64,000 bases of DNA from Liolophura sinensis (GCF_032854445.1 NC_088298.1:19055976-19119975); one strand, 5' to 3'; counted from the stretch's first letter, positions 22,401 through 36,900 are shown. Made by a program: numbers and translations. Notes: generated by a model from the sequence alone, not told the origin.

Positions 22401-24436
22401 ACCAGTTGAAGCTGAGACTGCTCCTGAAGAAGCAACCCCTGAAGAAGAACAAGTGGTTGAAACTGAAATTGAAGAAACTGTTGAAACTACCGTCACAGAG
22501 GAGGAAGATGTGACAGCTGAGGTTGTTGAAGAAACACCAGTTGAAGCTGAAACAGCTCCTGAAGAAGCAGCCCCTGAAGAAGAACAAGTAGTTGAAACTG
22601 AAATTGAAGAAACTGTTGAAACCACCATCACAGAAGAGGAAGTGGTGACAGCCGAGGCTGTTGAAGAAACCCCAGTTGAAGCTGAGACTGCTCCTGAAGA
22701 AGCAGCCCCTGAAGAAGAACAAGTGGTTGAAACTGAAGTTGAAGAAACTGTTGAAACTACCATCACAGAGGAGGAAGATGTGACAGCTGAGGTTGTTGAA
22801 GAAACACCAGTTGAAGCTGAGACTGCTCCTGAAGAAGCAGCCCCTGAAGAAGAACAAGTGGTTGAAACTGAAATTGAAGAAACTGTTGAAACCACCACCA
22901 CAGAAGAGGAAGTTGTGACAGCCGAGGCTGTTGAAGAAACCCCAGTTGAAGCTGAAACAGCTCCTGAAGAAGCAGCCCCTGAAGAAGAACAAGTGGTTGA
23001 AACTGAAATTGAAGAAACTGTTGAAACTACCGTCACAGAGGAGGAAGATGTGACAGCTGAGGTTGTTGAAGAAACCCCAGTTGAAGCTGAAACAGCTCCT
23101 GAAGAAGCAGCCCCTGAAGAAGAACAAGTGGTGGAAACTGAAATTGAAGAAACTGTTGGAACTACCATCACAGAAGAGGAAGATGTGACAGCTGAGGTTG
23201 TTGAAGAAACCCCAGTGGAAGCTGAGACTGCTCCTGAAGAAGCAGTCCCTGAAGAAGAACAAGTGGTTGAAACTGAAATTGAAGAAACTGTTGAAACCAC
23301 CGTCACAGAGGAGGAAGATGTGACAGCTGAGGTTGCTGAAGAAACACCAGTTGAAGCTGAAACAGCTCCTGAAGAAACAGCCCCTGAAGAAGAACAAGTG
23401 GTTGAAACTGAAATTGAAGAAACTGTTGAAACTACCGTCACAGTGGAGGAAGATGTGACAGCTGAGGTTGTTGAAGAAACACCAGTTGAAGCTGAAACAG
23501 CTCCTGAAGAAACAGCCCCTGAAGAAGAACAAGTGGTTGAAACTGAAATTGAAGAAACTGTTGAAACAACCGTCACAGAAGAGGAAGTGGTGACAGCCGA
23601 GGCTGTTGAAGAAACCCCAGTTGAAGCTGAGACTGCTCCTGAAGAAGCAGCCCCTGAAGAAGAACAAGTGGTGGAAATTGAAATTGAAGAAACTGTTGAA
23701 ACCACCATCAAAGAAGAGGAAGTGGTGACAGCTGAGGCTGTTGAAGAAACCCCAGTTGAAGCTGAGACTCTTCCTGAAGAAACAGCCCCTGAAGAAGAAC
23801 AAGTGGTGGAAACTGAAATTGAAGAAACTGTTGAAACTACCGTCACAGAGGAGGAAGATGTGACGGCTGAGGCTGTTGAAGAAACCCCAGTTGAAACTGA
23901 AACAGCTCCTGAAGAAGCAGCCCCTGAAGAAGAACAAGTGGTTGAAACTGAAATTGAAGAAACTGTTGAAACTACCATAGGGGAAGAGGAAGTTGTAACA
24001 GGTGAAGCTGTTGAAGAAATCCCAGTTGAAGCTGTAACAGCTCCAGAGGAGATGCCTTTAGAAGAGGAAGTGCCCATTGAGGAAGTAGAAATACGTGAAG
24101 TGTCTACTGAAAAAGAGGTGGAGGTGATTAAAGAGGTTCACGAAGTTGGCATGTCAGCACCGTCTTTCGTTAAAGAGCTGGAGCCTTTAGAGATACGGGA
24201 AGGTGAATCAGCCACTTTTGAATGTAAAGTCACCGGTATTCCACAGCCTGAAATCGTCTGGCTTCTCGACGGGGATGTGATTCAAGACACAACAGTGTAT
24301 GACATAACTGTGACTGACGACGGGACTTGCCGTCTCATCATACAGGAAACCTTCCCGGAAGATGAAGGAGAGTACGAGTGCCAAGCAACGAACGAGTTAG
24401 GGACAGTCCGAACATCTGCCGATCTCTACATATCAG
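19475..24436 (+). CDS. exon 7: polyanionic 32 x 45-aa array plus Ig4
   Basis: This 4,962-nt exon is phase 1 on both sides (acceptor TTTTTACAG, donor GTTTGG, a weak one). About 79 acidic lead-in residues precede 32 complete 45-residue units (19711-24021) made only of E, D, T, V, A, P, Q and I with almost no basic residue. A partial unit and a mixed acidic linker lead to Ig4 (24157-24436), with B-strand FECKV, C-strand IVWLLDG and F-strand GEYECQATNELG. At about 19 acidic residues per unit the array alone carries roughly 600 negative charges. It probably serves as a stiff-when-charged spacer between Ig3 and Ig4; function is inferred. Confidence 0.9.
19711..24021 (+). repeat. coding tandem array, 32 x 135 bp (45 aa)
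   Basis: Units start at PVEAETAPEEAAP and continue EEEQVVETEIEETVE, TTVTEEEDVTAEVVEET. All are 135 bp except three that lack one Glu codon (units 3, 6 and 7), which accounts exactly for the 4,311-bp span. Two main sub-types alternate irregularly: TVTEEEDVTAEVV and TITEEEVVTAEAV. Confidence 0.96.
24157..24436 (+). other. Ig4, I-set domain
   Basis: APSFVKELEPLEI start, FECKV, IVWLLDGDV, DEGEYECQATNELG. Both cysteines are present. The conserved ATNELG turn is typical of titin-family I-set domains. Confidence 0.93.
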
Positions 24437-27400
24437 GTTTGGAGTTCATCTTTCGTGTGCTTCCCATCTACCCTATTTACCACAAATTTCGCTTTGCTAG
24501 AAGTGAAAACAAAAACCAAATTTGCATTTTGAATGTTAGAATTGTTGTATATCCAACGTGCAATTATTTCCAAAACCGCTAGGCTTGGTTTCTCATTAAC
24601 TATCGTTTACAATATGTTTTCTTTTTCAGCAGTTTGTTGCGTTCTTTATTGCCAGATTAATTATGCACTAAAATGAATTTCTTTTCATACATTATATTTT
24701 GCTTGTGAAGGACATTGATGTTGTTGTGCATGCAGTATTATGTGTTGGTTGATGAAAGTGGTCTCGTTAAATATTTCTCAGCTTCCGAATTTTTGTAAAT
24801 TTAATAATAACACTTCTCTTTAACATCATCAATGTAAATACAGAGGCATAAATGAAATGAAATCCAACATGGCGTATAGACATTTGTTCATCACACTGGT
24901 TTTCATTTGTGACATTGACTTGAAAAAGATTCCAAAGACAAACGACAATATTTTCCCATGGTTTTCCATAAGTCACGTGATTCTGAAAAGCCACTGATTT
25001 GACGAGAATACTAACCAGTTTTCTGACGTTACCGAGCACTAAGATTTTGCTCATTTTAAATGCCATAAATTGTCTGTTTCAGAACTGTGCGATTAACTTA
25101 ATTATCATAGCCTTGGTTATAAATGTGTGCGTTGATTAACCACAAACGTTGCTCTGGTATATTCAGGATCAAGCTGTTGCAATTCTTGTTTGTTCATTCA
25201 TCTATGTCACCATAGTGCGTGAACATGTACCGGGGAGGCTTACATTTGTGCCTGAATCATTTAAGTTCTTTCCAGAATGTCTTCGTGCCGAAATTGCTTA
25301 AATTTGTAAAGGTATGACTCAAATTTGTGCCGGATTTGCTTGGATCAAGCGATAAAACGGCGTGTAAACTATGGTCAGTTTGAATAAACAGCTTCAACCT
25401 GAGTCAACAGAATGAAAGGAAGGATTCCTCATTGAAATGTGATCAAATAACGACTCCAGCAAGTCGTTAAGGTGTAGTAGAAATAGTAACGCTAGAAAAT
25501 GATCACCTAAGCCTGTAAATGATTTAAAACATGTATAAATGGTTATTGTCTTAGTTCTTTTTTTTTTCAAAAATCATTTTAAAGCACATGTCAGGACCTT
25601 TCATAAAACACTGCATTTCTTGATGTCTAATTTTATTTAAAGTTTTATTTTCTGTAAAACTGTTTTAAAATATAGCGCCTTTATGAAAATGTATATAATT
25701 TTCGGTGAAAATTCTTTCAAGTCCAAATCTATACAGAATAGCATCAAAATATTTTTGCTTTTGGCTTATCTTTTTAAAATAGTCACCTAATGTCGTAGCG
25801 ACACAACCTGTAAAAACCATATAACGAATTTTAGCAAGGAAATAACATAACTATTGGGAAAGCTTCGCTACCCTGACCCCACATCATGTACGTTACAGCT
25901 GCTGTATACCTTATAGCTCCTATACTCCTGACTCCACACAATATACATTACAGGTCCTGTACTCCTGACTCCACACAATATAGTTACAGGTCCTGTACTC
26001 CTGACTCCACACAATATAGTTACAGGTCCTGTACTCCTGACTCCACACAATATACGTTACACTTCCTGTCTCCTGGCTCCACACAATGTATCTTACAGCT
26101 CCTGTTCTCCTGACTCCAGGCAATATACGTTACAGTTCCTGTACTCCTGACTACATACAATACACGTTAGAGCTTCTGTACTCCTGACTCGACACAATGT
26201 ACATATACTGATATACATTATACACTCGAAATCACGTCTAACATTTTATTGATTTACATTACAAAACATGCCGAGTACTAAGTATTTTTTAAATTTACCT
26301 GCTGTCGTAAAATGTTTCCAAACATATTCTTCAGTTAAATAGTCATTCCAACATTCCAGTAAACAGCTGTTAACTCCAGAAAAAAACGTGCTGGCATAGG
26401 ACGAAAACCCAATTTAATGGCCGTCGTATCGAGTGTAAGCTGAGTGTATCTCACGGAAGTGTTTGTCGGAAAATTATACGCTGTTTGTAAGGTAAAACGA
26501 GTATTATATGACGGTTACACGAACCCAATACCTTTGTTTTTTTAATCCGGATGCCATTTCAATATGGCACTGATGTGGCTCTAAACCATAATCATTCCTT
26601 CATTCTGTATTACGCGGAATAATGACGTGTTTGTTCAGTGACAATGAGGAATTATGTCCAAATCGTTTTAGCATGGGTCGAATGTTGTGTGTTATTTTGT
26701 TGTGATTGTTTTTACATTCTTTGCTATAAATATTAATACATTGCATACTGTATTTCTAATGGACTGTTACATGCGACTATACTTTGTGATATAAATATTT
26801 CATCTAATCCATTTCTGGATCAATTGCATTTGCACGATATTATTTTACTTTTCAGCATATGGGATTGTTAAACGTAAATGCAAGTGCTATCTGTTCTTAA
26901 ATGACTGCATTAGAGCATAAACTATTCAGTTTGTACACTGACACATAACCTATTCATTTTGTACACTGACACATGCTGAAAACGCAGAACACTGAAGTTG
27001 ATGAAAGTTCATTTAATCCAGGCATTAACAATATTGAGATAAACGTAAAATTTTAGTGTAATACAGATGTATTCACATCAACACAATATTACTATATCAT
27101 TCATTGACTGATAATCTGCTTTTTCTGGCCATAGTCAACTTTCACTTCCATTAGCTGTTGCATTTCTGCAATAAGAGTAGCTTTTTTGCGTTTTCATAGT
27201 GTTTCAGATTACCATGTAATATTGTTTATTTCTTATTACTGCAAAATAGAGTTACAGTGATTTCTTTTAATGTTATGGACCTTTCATTAATTCACTTTCA
27301 CTTTTGATTTCAGAGATTTAATCATATGTCGTGCACAATCCTGCCACATTGTTTGAATGCATCAATATAAGATTATGTCTATAATAGCAAATGTCTTCTT

Positions 27401-27942
27401 TGCATTTTTAAATGCTGCACAGTGGTTGTTAAAACTTCTGTAAACAATATGTGGACGGTTACTGAAACGTACAACGAGTTTGGCCATCAAGTATTGAAAA
27501 TAATCGAATATTAGTATTTATCTGGCAGCTTTGGAAATTTCCCATTTCTTTGGGTATACAGAAAATGAATTATAACCACAAAAATTCTGTTCGCCGTCAC
27601 TCTCCACCTACAATAATTTCAAGTGCAACGAAGATATTAATGTTGTTCATGATGAAGTAAAAAGAATAGACTTTTTTTGTAGTTCATATTTCTTTAGTGA
27701 ATTAAGCGTACTGGTAGGTGTATGCCTTTTCTTTAATGTAGATTTCCTATACTTCTACCTTACTTTCTTATTGTGGCACTCGAAAAGTTCTTTCACTCTT
27801 ATTCCTTACTGTTTTGTTGAAAAAATAGAATAGATCTATATCTTTTAGCTGTACAGATTAACATGTCTGTATATACTTCTAGATTCTTTCACGATTGTTT
27901 TGGATGAGAAGTTTTCCAAATAGATGGTGTTTATTATGCTAG
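24437..27942 (+). other. intron 7
   Basis: 3.5 kb, phase 1, AT-rich. It contains a minisatellite at ~25870-26205. The 3' border is uncertain: ATTATGCTAG (exon from 27943) or, nine bases later, ATAACAG (exon from 27952). Both are in phase. Confidence 0.75.
25870..26205. repeat. intronic minisatellite, ~35-40-bp unit, about 8 copies
   Basis: Repeats of CTCCTGACTCCACACAATAT plus a TTACAGGTCCTGTA-like half. Central copies are nearly identical and the outer ones diverged. Confidence 0.85.
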
Positions 27943-30900
27943 ATATAACAGACAACGAAGAAAAAGAAGATGAGACACATCGCGCAGAAATGGAAATTCC
28001 CTCGAAGAAGGATCTGCCTTCTGTGGAAAAAACCCAAATGGAAGTTACTGTCGGTGGTGAAAAGCCCACATCTGAACTGCAGGAAGACGAAGATGAAGTC
28101 ATTATCGAAAAAACCGATAAGGAAGAAATGGAGAAGGAATTGTTGTCTCCTCAGGCCCCTGAAGAAACGTTTCAAGCCGAAATTAAAATCCAACCCCAAC
28201 CTCAACCTGTAAAGGAAGCTGCAGAGATTGAATTCAAACCAGAACAACCTGCTGAGGAAGAAACCAGTGTTGAAGAGTCAGTGGAAGTAACCAAAGAGGT
28301 GGAAGAAATTCCAGAAGATGAAGTTACTCAAGAAACCTTCAAAGAGGAAATTGAAATCCAACCACAGCCTCAACCAGAACAAGAAATTGTAGAGATTAAA
28401 TTCAAACCGGAACAGCCTGCTGAGGAAGAAACTACCTTTGAAGAGACAGTGGAAGTAACCAGAGAGGTGGAAGAAATTCCAGAAGATAAAGTTACTCAAG
28501 AAACTTTCAAAGAGGAAATTGAAATTCAACCACAGCCTCAACCAGAACAAGAAGTTGTAGAGATTGAATTCAAACCAGAACAGCCTGCTGAGGAAGAAAC
28601 TACCTTTGAAGAGACAGTGGAGGTAACCAGAGAGGTGGAAGAAATTCCAGAAGATAAAGTTACTCAAGAAACCTTCAAAGAGGAAATTGAAATTCAACCA
28701 CAGCCTCAACCAGAACAAGAAGTTGTAGAGATTGATATCAAACCAGAACAGCCTGCTGAGGAAGAAACTACCTTTAAAGAGACAGTGGAGGTAACCAGAG
28801 AGGTGGAAGAAATTCCAGAAGATAAAGTTACTCAAGAAACTTTCAAAGAGGAAATTGAAATTCAACCACAGCCTCAACCAGAAGAAGAAGTTGTAGAGAT
28901 TGAATTCAAACCAGAACAGCCTGCTGAGGAAGAAACTACCTTTGAAGAGACAGTGGAGGTAACCAGAGAGGTGGAAGAAATTCCAGAAGATGAAGTTACT
29001 CAAGAAACTTTCAAAGAGGAAATTGAAATCCAACCAAAACCTCAACCAGAACAAGAAGTTGTAGAGATTGAATTCAAGGCGGAACAGCCGGCTGAGGAAA
29101 ACACCACATTTGAACAAACAGTTGAGATAACAAAAGAGGCTGAAGAAACAATAGAGGAGGAGGAAGAAGAAACATTTAAGGAAGAAATGGAACTTCAACC
29201 TGAACGTGAAACTGTGGAGTTTGAAATTGCACCATCACAAGATGAAACAGTGGAAATATTTAGGCAAACAATTAAAATCACACAGTTTACCAAAGAAGCT
29301 ACAAAAGAGGAGATAATGCCAGAACAGGCTGAGGAAGTATTTGAAGAAATAGATGAAACTCAGCCTGAGGAGGTAGTTGAGGAAGAAGCCCAGCCTCTGC
29401 CAGAAAAGGAAGTTGTGGAAGTTGAATTCAAACCACAACAGCCCGTAGAGGAAGAAACCACTGTTGAAGAAACCATTGAAGTAACCAAAGAGGTGGAAGA
29501 AATTCCAGAAGATGAATTACCAGAGGAAAGCTTCAAAGAGGAAATTGAAATTCAACCACAGCCTCAACCAGAAAAAGAAGTTGTAGAGATTGAATTCAAA
29601 CCAGAACAGCCTGCTGAGAAAGAAACTACCTTTGAAGAGACAGTGGAAGTAACCAAAGAGGTGGAAGAAATTCCAGAAGATGACGTTACCCCAGAAACTT
29701 TCAAAGAGGAAATTGAAATCCAACCACAGCCTCAACCAGAACAAGAAATTGTAGAGATTGAATTCAAACCGGAACAGCCTGCTGAGGAAGAAACTACCTT
29801 TGAAGAGACAATGGAAGTAACCAAAGATGTGGAAGAAATTCCAGAAGATGAAGTTACTCAAGAAACTTTCAAAGAGGAAATTGAAATCCAACCACAGCCT
29901 CAACCAGAACAAGAAGTTGTAGAGATTGAATTCAAACCAGAACAGCCTGCTGAGGAAGAAACTACCTTTGAAGAGACAGTGGAAGTAACCAAAGAGGTGG
30001 AAGAAATTCCAGAAGATGAAGTTACTCAAGAAACCTTCAAAGAGGAAATTGAAATCCAACCACAGCCTCTACCCCAACAAGAAGTTGTGGAGATTGAATT
30101 CAAACCAGAACAGCCTGCTGAGGATGAAACCAACATTTGAACAAACAGTAGAGATAACGAAAGAAACTGAAGAAACAGTAGAGGAAGAAGAAACATTTAA
30201 GGAAGAAATTGAACTTCAGCCTGAACGTGAAACTGTGGAGTTTGAAATGCACCATCACAAGATGAAACAGTGGAAATATTTAGGCAGACTATCAAAATCA
30301 CACAATTTACCAAAGAAGCTACAAAAGAGGAGATAATGCCAGAACAGCCTGAGGAAGTATTTGAAGAAATAGATGAAACTCAGCCTGAGGAGGTAGTTGA
30401 GGAAGAAGTGCAGCCTCTGCCAGGAAAGGAAGTTGTGGAAGTTGAATTCAAACCACAAGAGTCCGTTGAGGAAGAAGCCTCTGTAGAAGAAAACTATTGA
30501 AGTAACCAAAGATGTGGAAGAAATTCCAGAAGATGAATTACCAGAGGAAAGCTTCAAAGAGGAAATTGAAATCCAACCACAGCCTCAACCAGAACCAAGA
30601 AGTTGTAGAGATTGAATTCAAACCGAACAGGCCGGCTGAGGAAGAAAGCACTTTTGAACAAACAGTTGAGATAACAAAAGAGATTGAAGAAACAATAGAG
30701 GAGGAGGAAGAAGAAGAAACATTTAAGGAAGAAATTGAACTTCAACCTGAACGTGAAACTGTGGAATTTGAAATTGCACCATCACAAGATGAAACAGTGG
30801 AAACATTTAGGCAAACAATCAAAATTACACAATTTACCAAAGAAACTACAAAAGAGGAGATAATGCCAGAACAGCCTGAGGAAGTATTTGAAGAAATAGA

Positions 30901-33900
30901 TGAAACTCAGCCTGAGGTAGTAGTTGAGGAAGAAGCCCAGCCTCTGCCAGAAAAGGAAGTTGTGCAAGTTGAATTCAAACCACAACAGCCGGTTGAGGAA
31001 GAAACCACTGTTGAAGAAACCATTGAAATAACCAAAGATATGGAAGAAATTCCAGAAGATCAGTTGCCAGAGGAAACCTTTAAAGAGGAAATTGAAATTC
31101 AACCACAGCCTCAACCCGAAGAGGAAGTTGTAGAGATTGAATTCAAACCGGAACAGCCGGCTGAGGAAGAAACTACCTTTGAAGAGACAGTGGAAGTAAC
31201 CAAAGAGGTAGAAAAAATTCCAGAAGATGAAGTTACTCAAGAAACCTTCAAAGAGGAAATTGAAATCCAACCACAGCCTCTACCCCAACAGGAAGTTGTG
31301 GAGATTGAATTCAAACCAGAACAGCCTGCTGGGGAAGAAACCACATTTGAACAAACAGTAGAGATAACGAAAGAAACTGAAGACACAGTAGAGGAAGAAG
31401 AAACATTTAAGGAAGAAATTGAACTTCAGCCTGAACGTGAAACTGTGGAGTTTGAAATTGCACCATCACAAGATGAAACAGTGGAAATATTTAGGCAGAC
31501 TATCAAAATCACACAATTTTCCAAAGAAGCTACAAAAGAGGAGATAATGCCAGAACAGCCTGAGGAAGTATTTGAAGAAATAGATGAAACTCAGCCTGAG
31601 GAGGTAGTTGAAGAAGAAGTCCAGCCTCTACCAGAAAAGGAAGTTGTGGAAGTTGAATTCAAACCACAAGAGTCCGTTGAGGAAGAAGCCTCTGTAGAAG
31701 AAACTTTTGAAGTAACCAAAGATGTGGAAGAAATTCCAGAAGATGAATTGCCAGAGGAAAGCTTCAAAGAGGAAATTGAAATCCAACCACAGCCTCAACC
31801 AGAAGAAGAAGTTGTAGAGATTGAATTCAAACCAGAACAGCCGGCTGAGGAAGAAAGCACTTTTGAACAAACAGTTGAGATAACAAAAGAGATTGAAGAA
31901 ACAATAGAGGAGGAGGAAGAAGAAGAAACATTTAAGGAAGAAATTGAACTTCAACCTGAACGTGAAACTGTGGAATTTGAAATTGCACCATCACAAGATG
32001 AAACAGTGGAAACATTTAGGCAAACAATCAAAATTACACAATTTACCAAAGAAGCTACAAAAGAGGAGATAATGCCAGAACAGCCTGAGGAAGTATTTGA
32101 AGAAATAGATGAAACTCAGCCTGAGGAAGTAGTTGAGGAAGAAGCCCAGCCTCTGCCAGAAAAGGAAGTTGTGGAAGTTGAATTCAAACCACAACAGACC
32201 GTTGAGGAAGAAACCACTGTTGAAGAAACCATTGAAGTAACCAAAGATGTGGAAGAAATTCCAGAAGATGAATTGCCAAAAGAAAGCTTCAAAGAGGAAA
32301 TTGAAATCCAACCACAGCCTCAACCAGAAAAGGAAGTTGTAGAGATTGAATTCAAACCGGAACAGCCGGCTGAGGAAGAAACTACCTTTGAAGAGACAAT
32401 GGAAGTAACCAAAGAGGTGGAAGAAATTCCAGAAGATGAAGTTACTCAAGAAACTTTCAAAGAGGAAATTGAAATCCAACCACAGCCTCAACCAGAACAA
32501 GAAGTTGTGGAGATTGATATCAAACCAGAACAGCCTGCGGAGCAAGAAACTACCTTTGAAGAGACAGTGGAAGTAACCAAAGAGGTGGAAGAAATTCCAG
32601 AAGATGAAGTTACTCAAGAAACTTTCAAAGAGGAAATTGAAATCCAACCACAGCCTCAACCAGAAGAAGAAGTTGTAGAGATTGAATTCAAACCGGAGCA
32701 GCCTGCTGAGGAAGAAACTACCTTTGAAGAGACAGTGGAGGTAACCAAAGAGGTGGAAGAAATTCCAGAAGATGAAGTTACTCAAGAAGCCTTCAAAGAG
32801 GAAATTGAAATCCAACCACAGCCTCTACCCAAACAGGAAGTTGTGGAGATTGAATTCAAACCAGAACAGCCTGCTGAGGAAGAAACCACATTTGAACAAA
32901 CGGTTGAGATAACGAAAGAAATTGAAGAAACAGTAGACGAGGAGGAAGAAGAAACATTTAAGGAAGAAATGGAACTTCAACCTGAACGTGAAACTGTGGA
33001 ATTTGAAATTGCACCATCACAAGATGAAACAGTGGAAACATTTAGGAAAACAATCAAAATTACACAATTTACCAAAGAAACTACAAAAGAGGAGATAATG
33101 CCAGAACAGCCTGAGGAAGTATTTGAAGAAATAGATGAAACTCAGCCTGAGGAAGTAGTTGAGGAAGAAGCCCAGCCTCTGCCAGAAAAGGAAGTTGTGG
33201 AAGTTGAATTCAAACCACAACAGCCCGTTGAGGAAGAAACCACTGTTGAAGAAACCATTGAAGTAACCAAAGATGTAGAAGAAATTCCAGAAGATGAATT
33301 GCCAGAGGAAAGCTTCAAAGAGGAAATTGAAATCCAACCACAGCCTCAACCAGAAGAAGTTGTAGAGATTGAATTCAAACCAGAACAGCCGGCTGAGGAA
33401 GAAACTACCTTTGAAGAGACAATGGAAGTAACCAAAGAGGTGGAAGAAATTCCAGAAGATGAAGTTACTCAAGAAACTTTCAAAGAGGAAATTGAAATCC
33501 AACCACAGCCTCAACCAGAACAAGAAGTTGTGGAGATTGATATCAAACCAGAACAGCCTGCGGAGCAAGAAACTACCTTTGAAGAGACAGTGGAAGTAAC
33601 CAAAGAGGTGGAAGAAATTCCAGAAGATGAAGTTACTCAAGAAACTTTCAAAGAGGAAATTGAAATCCAACCACAGCCCCAACCAGAAGAAGAAGTTGTA
33701 GAGATTGAATTCAAACCGGAGCAGCCTGCTGAGGAAGAAACTACCTTTGAAGAGACAGTGGAAGTAACCAAAGAGGTGGAAGAAATTCCAGAAGATGAAG
33801 TTACTCAAGAAGCCTTCAAAGAGGAAATTGAAATCCAACCACAGCCTCTACCCAAACAGGAAGTTGTGGAGATTGAGTTCAAACCAGAACAGCCTGCTGA

Positions 33901-36900
33901 GGAAGAAACCACATTTGAACAAACGGTTGAGATAACGAAAGAAATTGAAGAAACAGTAGACGAGGAGGAAGAAGAAACATTTAAGGAAGAAATGGAACTT
34001 CAACCTGAACGTGAAACTGTGGAATTTGAAATTGCACCATCACAAGATGAAACAGTGGAAATATTTAGGCAAACAATTAAAATCACACAGTTTACCAAAG
34101 AAGCTACAAAAGAGGAGATAATGCCAGAACAGCCTGAGGAAGTATTTGAAGAAATAGATGAAACTCAGCCTGAGGAAGTAGTTGAGGAAGAAGCCCAGCC
34201 TCTGCCAGAAAAGGAAGTTGTGGAAGTTGAATTCAAACCACAACAGCCCGTTGAGGAAGAAACCACTGTTGAAGAAACCATTGAAGTAACCAAAGATGTG
34301 GAAGAAATTCCAGAAGATGAATTGCCAGAGGAAAGCTTCAAAGAGGAAATTGAAATCCAACCACAGCCTCAACCAGAAGAAGAAGTTGTAGAGATTGAAT
34401 TCAAACCGGAACAGCCGGCTGAGGAAGAAACTACCTTTGAAGAGACAGTGGAAGTAACCAAAGAGGTGGAAGAAATTCCAGAAGATGAAGTTACTCAAGA
34501 AACTTTCAAAGAGGAAATTGAAATCCAACCACAGCCTCAACCAGAACATGAAGTTGTAGAGATTGAATTCAAACCAGAACAGCCTGCTGAGGAAGAAACT
34601 ACCTTTGAAGAGACAGTGGAAGTAACCAAAGAGGTGGAAGAAATTCCAGAAGATAAAGTTACTCAAGAAACCTTCAAAGAGGAAATTGAAATTCAACCAC
34701 AGCCTCAACCAGAAGAAGAAGTTGTAGAGATTGAATTCAAACCAGAACAGCCTGCGGAGCAAGAAACTACCTTTGAAGAGACAGTGGAGGTAACCAAAGA
34801 GGTTGAAGAAATTCCAGAAGATGAAGTTACTCAAGAAACCTTCAAAGAGGAAATTGAAATCCAACCACAGCCTCTTCCAAAACAGGAAGTTGTGGAGATT
34901 GAATTCAAACCGGAACAGCCGGCTGAGGAAGAAATCACGTTTGAACAAACATTTGAGATAACAAAAGAGATTGAAGAAACAGTAGAGGAAGAGGAAGAAG
35001 AAACATTTAAGGAAGAAATTGAACTTCAGCCTGAACGTGAAACTGTGGAGTTTGAAATTGCACCATCACAAGATGAAACAGTGGAAATATTTAGGCAAAC
35101 AATTAAAATCACACAATTTACCAAAGAAGCTACAAAAGAGGAGATAATGCCAGAACAGCCTGAGGAAGTATTTGAAGAAATAGATGAAACTCAGCCTGAG
35201 GAAGTAATTGAGGAAGAAGCCCAGCCTCTGCCAGAAAAGGAAGTTTTGGAAGTTGAATTCAAACCACAACAGCCGGTAGAGGAAGAAACCACTGTTGAAG
35301 AAACCATTGAAGTAACCAAAGATGTGGAAGAAATTCCAGAAGATGAATTGCCAGTGGAAATCTTCAAAGAGGAAATTGAAATCCAACCACAGCCTCAACC
35401 AGAAGAAGAAGTTGTAGAGATTGAATTCAAACCAGAACAGCCTGCGGAGCAACAAACTACCTTTGAAGAGACAGTGGAGGTAACCAAAGAGGTTGAAGAA
35501 ATTCCAGAAGATGAAGTTACTCAAGAAACCTTCAAAGAGGAAATTGAAATCCAACCACAGCCTCAACCAGAACAAGAAGTTGTAGAGATTGAATTCAAAC
35601 CAGAACAGCCTGCTGAGGAAGAAACTACCTTTGAAGAGACAATGGAAGTAACCAAAGAGGTGGAAGAAATTCCAGAAGATGAAGTTACTCAAGAAACTTT
35701 CAAAGAGGAAATTGAAATCCAACCACAGCCTCAACCAGAACAAGAAGTTGTGGAGATTGATATCAAACCAGAACAGCCTGCGGAGCAAGAAACTACCTTT
35801 GAAGAGACAGTGGAAGTAACCAAAGAGGTGGAAGAAATTCCAGAAGATAAAGTTACTCAAGAAACTTTCAAAGAGGAAATTGAAATCCAACCACAGCCTC
35901 AACCAGAAGAAGAAGTTGTAGAGATTGAATTCAAACCGGAGCAGCCTGCTGAGGAAGAAACTACCTTTGAAGAGACAGTGGAAGTAACCAAAGAGGTGGA
36001 AGAAATTCCAGAAGATGAAGTTACTCAAGAAGCCTTCAAAGAGGAAATTGAAATCCAACCACAGCCTCTACCCAAACAGGAAGTTGTGGAGATTGAATTC
36101 AAACCAGAACAGCCTGCTGAGGAAGAAACCACATTTGAACAAACGGTTGAGATAACGAAAGAAATTGAAGAAACAGTAGACGAGGAGGAAGAAGAAACAT
36201 TTAAGGAAGAAATGGAACTTCAACCTGAACGTGAAACTGTGGAATTTGAAATTGCACCATCACAAGATGAAACAGTGGAAATATTTAGGCAAACAATTAA
36301 AATCACACAGTTTACCAAAGAAGCTACAAAAGAGGAGATAATGCCAGAACAGCCTGAGGAAGTATTTGAAGAAATAGATGAAACTCAGCCTGAGGAAGTA
36401 GTTGAGGAAGAAGCCCAGCCTCTGCCAGAAAAGGAAGTTGTGGAAGTTGAATTCAAACCACAACAGCCCGTTGAGGAAGAAACCACTGTTGAAGAAACCA
36501 TTGAAGTAACCAAAGATGTGGAAGAAATTCCAGAAGATGAATTGCCAGAGGAAAGCTTCAAAGAGGAAATTGAAATCCAACCACAGCCTCAACCAGAAGA
36601 AGAAGTTGTAGAGATTGAATTCAAACCGGAACAGCCGGCTGAGGAAGAAACTACCTTTGAAGAGACAGTGGAAGTAACCAAAGAGGTGGAAGAAATTCCA
36701 GAAGATGAAGTTACTCAAGAAACTTTCAAAGAGGAAATTGAAATTCAACCACAGCCTCAACCAGAACATGAAGTTGTAGAGATTGAATTCAAACCAGAAC
36801 AGCCTGCTGAGGAAGAAACTACCTTTGAAGAGACAGTGGAAGTAACCAAAGAGGTGGAAGAAATTCCAGAAGATAAAGTTACTCAAGAAACCTTCAAAGA

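Noticed and set aside
19371-24077. Very long - strand open frame (over 1,500 codons), Ser/Thr/Val-rich
   Set aside because: It is the reverse complement of the 32-unit Glu-rich array, whose sense codons rarely create antisense stops. It has no splice context or independent domain, and the + strand ends in a clear Ig domain.
30512-30600. Apparent start codon of a separate protein
   Set aside because: The Met arises only because of the indel cluster. Sequence before ~30597 in this frame is out-of-frame repeat, so exon 8 continues through it.
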